Positions 61,483 through 64,000 of a stretch of DNA of 64,000 nt are shown here, in pieces. The DNA comes from Saccharomyces uvarum (Eukaryota > Ascomycota > Saccharomycetes > Saccharomycetales > Saccharomycetaceae). The stretch is taken from assembly GCA_947243795.1 (NCBI GenBank), contig OX365943.1, positions 310,001-374,000 of the forward strand, in the 5' to 3' direction. Every line of letters starts with the position of its first letter. Within the stretch, counting starts at the first letter, position 1. Below the pieces are notes generated by a model, which did not search any database, had not been told where the DNA came from, and saw nothing but the letters and a program-made list of their open reading frames with translations. The position numbers and the translations under genes are program-made.

Positions 61483-62853
61483 CTATAAAATTAACTCGTC
61501 AAATTTATTAAAAAACTCTGCGGTTTGTATGCTTAACCAAGAGTTGTTTTCATTATCAAGATAAGCCAGATGGCCACCTAAGTCCGTCTCACATAACAGA
61601 ACGCAAGGGTTCTCTTTAGCCTGTTTGTATGGGATGACATTTTCACCAGTAACCGGGTCATCGGTTGCATTGACGATTAAGGTTGGAATTTTAATGTTGG
61701 GTAATCTGTTTACCGAGCTCGCCTTTCTATAATACGTTAACCCGTCCGGTAGGCCCATGGAAGGAGCCGTGAAAAGACTGTCGAATTCTAACATGTCTGT
61801 GAATTTTTCAGCCTTTTCCAGATTTTCTTGGGTATATGTGAAAAAGACCGGTTTCTCAAGCGTAGGTTTGTGTGAAGCTTCAATTTTTTCGGGCAGTTGT
61901 AATTCCTTTATATTTACTTTGACCGTTCTTGTTAGAAATTGGGTCAGCGTCCTAGAAAATATATGGTTGGACCACCAATCATGGGCCAACTTGTCCCAAG
62001 TGTGTACGAAATCCCATGGATTCGATAGAGCGGCTGCGGCGTTCAATGGACAATTGTCGCCTTCTTGGCCCAAATAGTTAGTTAGCAAAGCAGCTCCAAA
62101 TGAAGTCCCTACAGCGTATATTTTCCTATGAGGAAATTGGGCTCTCTGGCGATTTACAAAAACCCTCACGTCATTTGTATGCAAGGCGGTGAAGAGACTA
62201 CGGGTTGTGACCTTGGATCTTGCACAGCCTCTGGAATTAAGCACCACCACTTGGAACTTACCGTCGCCGACTCTTGATAGATCCTCAGAGATGGCTTTGA
62301 TAAAAGGCTCATGACTCCCGCCGGCAAGGCCATGGAGCACCACCACTAAAGGGCATGCGTCGCCCTTGGAGTGGCATTCTTCAATCTCTTCTGAGTTTAG
62401 GTATCTCGTCCTTGGATGTAGACGAGGCCAGTCCTTTGGATGAGTGGCCTGCTCGTCTCTTGTAAACAACTTGTCGTTAATGGTTGCGCGTTTGGCATCC
62501 AAAGAATATTTTTCTTTCCATTCGGGCATGACCCAATCTGCAGTGCAAACACCGCCGTCTGGAAACTCCAGAATCTCTCTACCATAAAACACCAGGAATT
62601 TCTTAGAAAGATCTCCGCATAATAAATATAATGACTGTAAGTAGCCGCTAAAAAGCAGACTGTTCAATCTGAAATTTGCACCATCTCTTAGCGTGGGGAC
62701 GTACTTGGTCACGAACTCATCAAGAGGCACCTGGCGCTTGGCGCCTTTGAAGGCCAGCGCCTTAGTGCCCTTCTCTCCCAGCACGTGTTTAACTGTGCCG
62801 TTATAGCCCCAGTTGCTTGGAGTAACAGTAGGATAATAGCCCGAGCGAAACAT
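61483..62853 (-). CDS. EEB1: Medium-chain fatty acid ethyl ester synthase/esterase Eeb1
   Basis: Acyl-CoA:ethanol O-acyltransferase/esterase that makes ethyl esters of medium-chain fatty acids during fermentation. The 456-residue length equals the remembered S. cerevisiae protein. It has the alpha/beta-hydrolase fold of the AB-hydrolase YheT-like family: oxyanion block [13 protein letters not shown] (about 172-184), nucleophile Ser251 in VGTSFGAAL, acid Asp in [11 protein letters not shown] (about 395) and His in GGHLAYLD (about 423). The start ATG is at 62851-62853. Eht1 is the close paralogue; synteny with PNG1 and SEC62 favours Eeb1. It is convergent with PNG1. Confidence 0.96.
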   Translation of the reverse strand: MFRSGYYPTVTPSNWGYNGTVKHVLGEKGTKALAFKGAKRQVPLDEFVTKYVPTLRDGANFRLNSLLFSGYLQSLYLLCGDLSKKFLVFYGREILEFPDGGVCTADWVMPEWKEKYSLDAKRATINDKLFTRDEQATHPKDWPRLHPRTRYLNSEEIEECHSKGDACPLVVVLHGLAGGSHEPFIKAISEDLSRVGDGKFQVVVLNSRGCARSKVTTRSLFTALHTNDVRVFVNRQRAQFPHRKIYAVGTSFGAALLTNYLGQEGDNCPLNAAAALSNPWDFVHTWDKLAHDWWSNHIFSRTLTQFLTRTVKVNIKELQLPEKIEASHKPTLEKPVFFTYTQENLEKAEKFTDMLEFDSLFTAPSMGLPDGLTYYRKASSVNRLPNIKIPTLIVNATDDPVTGENVIPYKQAKENPCVLLCETDLGGHLAYLDNENNSWLSIQTAEFFNKFDELIL

Positions 62854-63255
62854 TGTATAAAGAGGCGTGAAATACTATTTTATAGCTTACACTCTTCGAA
62901 AGAGTATTCCAAAGAGGCACAGGAAATGTATGTAAGCAGATTTGCGGACCCTTTTATATATAATCGGTTCCTATTTCCAAGTGTCAGTAAATGCCGCTAT
63001 ATAGCAGCCTTCCGGTCAAGCGCTTCTTAAACCCGGGCCGGTTTTAGGGAACAATCGCCGTAAAGTATGTGCGGTATGGATTTTGGCCTCTTACAGGAAC
63101 GGTACTAAGAAGCAACTCTAAAATCAGCTATGCAAAGCAGGTGGTAGTGACTGCTTCGATTTGACTTACTTCGGAGTTCGTACACGTGCAGATGCCATAG
63201 AAGAAGTTACGATAAAGATAGTTTATAAGGGGTGTTATATAGAGTATGAAGGGGG
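62854..63255. promoter_or_regulatory. EEB1 promoter / SEC62 3' flank
   Basis: 402 bases without a gene. A GC patch with CCCGGGCCGG lies at about 63032-63041, and a TATATATA is at about 62956. No confident factor site is assigned. Confidence 0.45.
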
Positions 63256-64000
63256 CTAGTTTTGCTCAGTTTTTTCGTCGATAGCTTTGTTTTTATGACT
63301 TTCTCTCTTGGCTTGCTTTTTCTTCATTCTTTTCATTTTTTTTATGTAGCTGTAGGTGGTCTTTTCACCAAATCCGTAGAATGGCTTGAAACTCTCCAGC
63401 ACACCGCAGTCTTCGAACAGGTTGGGGAAGATCCAGAACCCGCCCACGTCTTTGTAGACGGCCAGTGACAAAACGTACAGAATCAATCTTACAATAGCGA
63501 CAACAAAGAAGGCTGCCAAGAGGCCAAAGGCACCCAGAGACACGTAGTATGAGCCACGTCTCATGGACTGCGGCCACAACGGGTAGCACACAAGCGCCAA
63601 TATGATGGACACGACACCGATGACGATCACGTAGTCCATGTAGGTCTTAGGGTTGTAGTTCCAAACGAAGTACTCGTCCGCATCCAATTGTGCCTTGTTC
63701 GACACAATCAAGTGCGGGAAGTCCTTACTTGGCTTCAACCCATGCTGCTTGCATTCTTGGCTGTGCAGTTTTTTCACAGGAATCACCAGCTGTGCCTTTA
63801 TAAGTTGAATGAAGATCTCACGTGACTTAAGTTGGTCTTCGATCTTGCTCGAAGGAACTGGCGGATACACCTCTGGCTGTCTGGCAGACTTGTTTGCATA
63901 CTCCTCCGAGTGCAGCGCCCTGACGAATCTCTTGTAACGGAAGAAGTCTGTCTGTTTGGCCTGGAACAGGCCCTGCCTTTGTTTCAGCTCCTTATGGTTG
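63256..64000 (-). CDS. SEC62: ER translocon subunit Sec62 (5' end outside window)
   Basis: Membrane subunit of the Sec62/Sec63 complex for post-translational protein import into the ER. The frame is open to the right edge. The visible part is about 247 residues and lacks roughly the first 25-30 residues of the S. cerevisiae protein. The first readable codons give [20 protein letters not shown], the conserved cytosolic domain. Two membrane segments follow ([19 protein letters not shown] and [19 protein letters not shown]), then a basic C-terminal tail with [15 protein letters not shown] that binds the ribosome/Sec63 side. The GTG at 63868-63870 is an internal Val, not a start. Confidence 0.96.
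   Translation of the reverse strand, partial: NHKELKQRQGLFQAKQTDFFRYKRFVRALHSEEYANKSARQPEVYPPVPSSKIEDQLKSREIFIQLIKAQLVIPVKKLHSQECKQHGLKPSKDFPHLIVSNKAQLDADEYFVWNYNPKTYMDYVIVIGVVSIILALVCYPLWPQSMRRGSYYVSLGAFGLLAAFFVVAIVRLILYVLSLAVYKDVGGFWIFPNLFEDCGVLESFKPFYGFGEKTTYSYIKKMKRMKKKQAKRESHKNKAIDEKTEQN

Overview
The window reads as budding-yeast nuclear DNA from the genus Saccharomyces. Genes are compact and almost all intron-free, the AT-rich spacers are short, and there is one initiator-tRNA-Met gene. Gene content, order and orientation match, from memory, the left arm of S. cerevisiae chromosome XVI from TBF1 (YPL128C) to SEC62 (YPL094C). Most proteins have the S. cerevisiae length to within a few residues. 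They differ from the remembered S. cerevisiae sequences at many positions, and one intact gene is present that the S. cerevisiae locus lacks. The source is therefore probably a non-cerevisiae Saccharomyces species; which one cannot be decided here. No transposon, LTR, CRISPR array or bacterial-type element was seen.

Layout. 0.3-12.7 kb: TBF1 (telobox factor), HHO1 (linker histone), NAN1 (rRNA transcription and processing), KAP120 (karyopherin), SPC29 (spindle pole body), RNY1 (RNase T2). 13-22.5 kb: TFB2 (TFIIH), MEI5 (meiotic recombination), VPS30/ATG6 (Beclin), DBP1 (DEAD-box helicase), MRP51 (mitoribosome), IDI1 (isoprenoids). 23-38 kb: HOS3 (deacetylase), BEM3 (Cdc42 GAP), a 2-hydroxyacid dehydrogenase (YPL113C), PEX25, tRNA-iMet, CAR1 (arginase), GDE1 (glycerophosphocholine phosphodiesterase). 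38.6-48.8 kb: CQD1 (UbiB-family, the only spliced gene found), an ARL1-like GTPase, YPL108W, YPL107W, SSE1 (Hsp110), SYH1 (GYF protein). 49-64 kb: MSD1, FMP30, ELP4, ATG21, INA17, MGR2, MSY1, ERI1, PNG1, EEB1, and SEC62, which runs off the right edge.

The most interesting observation is the complete ARL1-like small GTPase at 41092-41652, between CQD1 and YPL108W. In S. cerevisiae ARL1 (YBR164C) lies close to SSE2 and SMY2. These are the whole-genome-duplication partners of SSE1 and SYH1, which lie just downstream here. The simplest reading is that this genome kept the second ARL1 duplicate that S. cerevisiae lost.

Secondary points are: a probable non-consensus 5' splice site in CQD1; an in-frame Pro-Glu repeat upstream of NAN1 that could only be translated from a near-cognate start; a three-unit heat-shock element before SSE1; URS1 sites before MEI5 and CAR1; Reb1 sites in the HHO1-NAN1 and FMP30-ELP4 promoters; and candidate replication-origin sequences in two AT-rich spacers. 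The genes are individually transcribed and not in operons. Many products act in mitochondria (MRP51, CQD1, YPL107W, MSD1, FMP30, INA17, MGR2, MSY1), but this is probably chance clustering.
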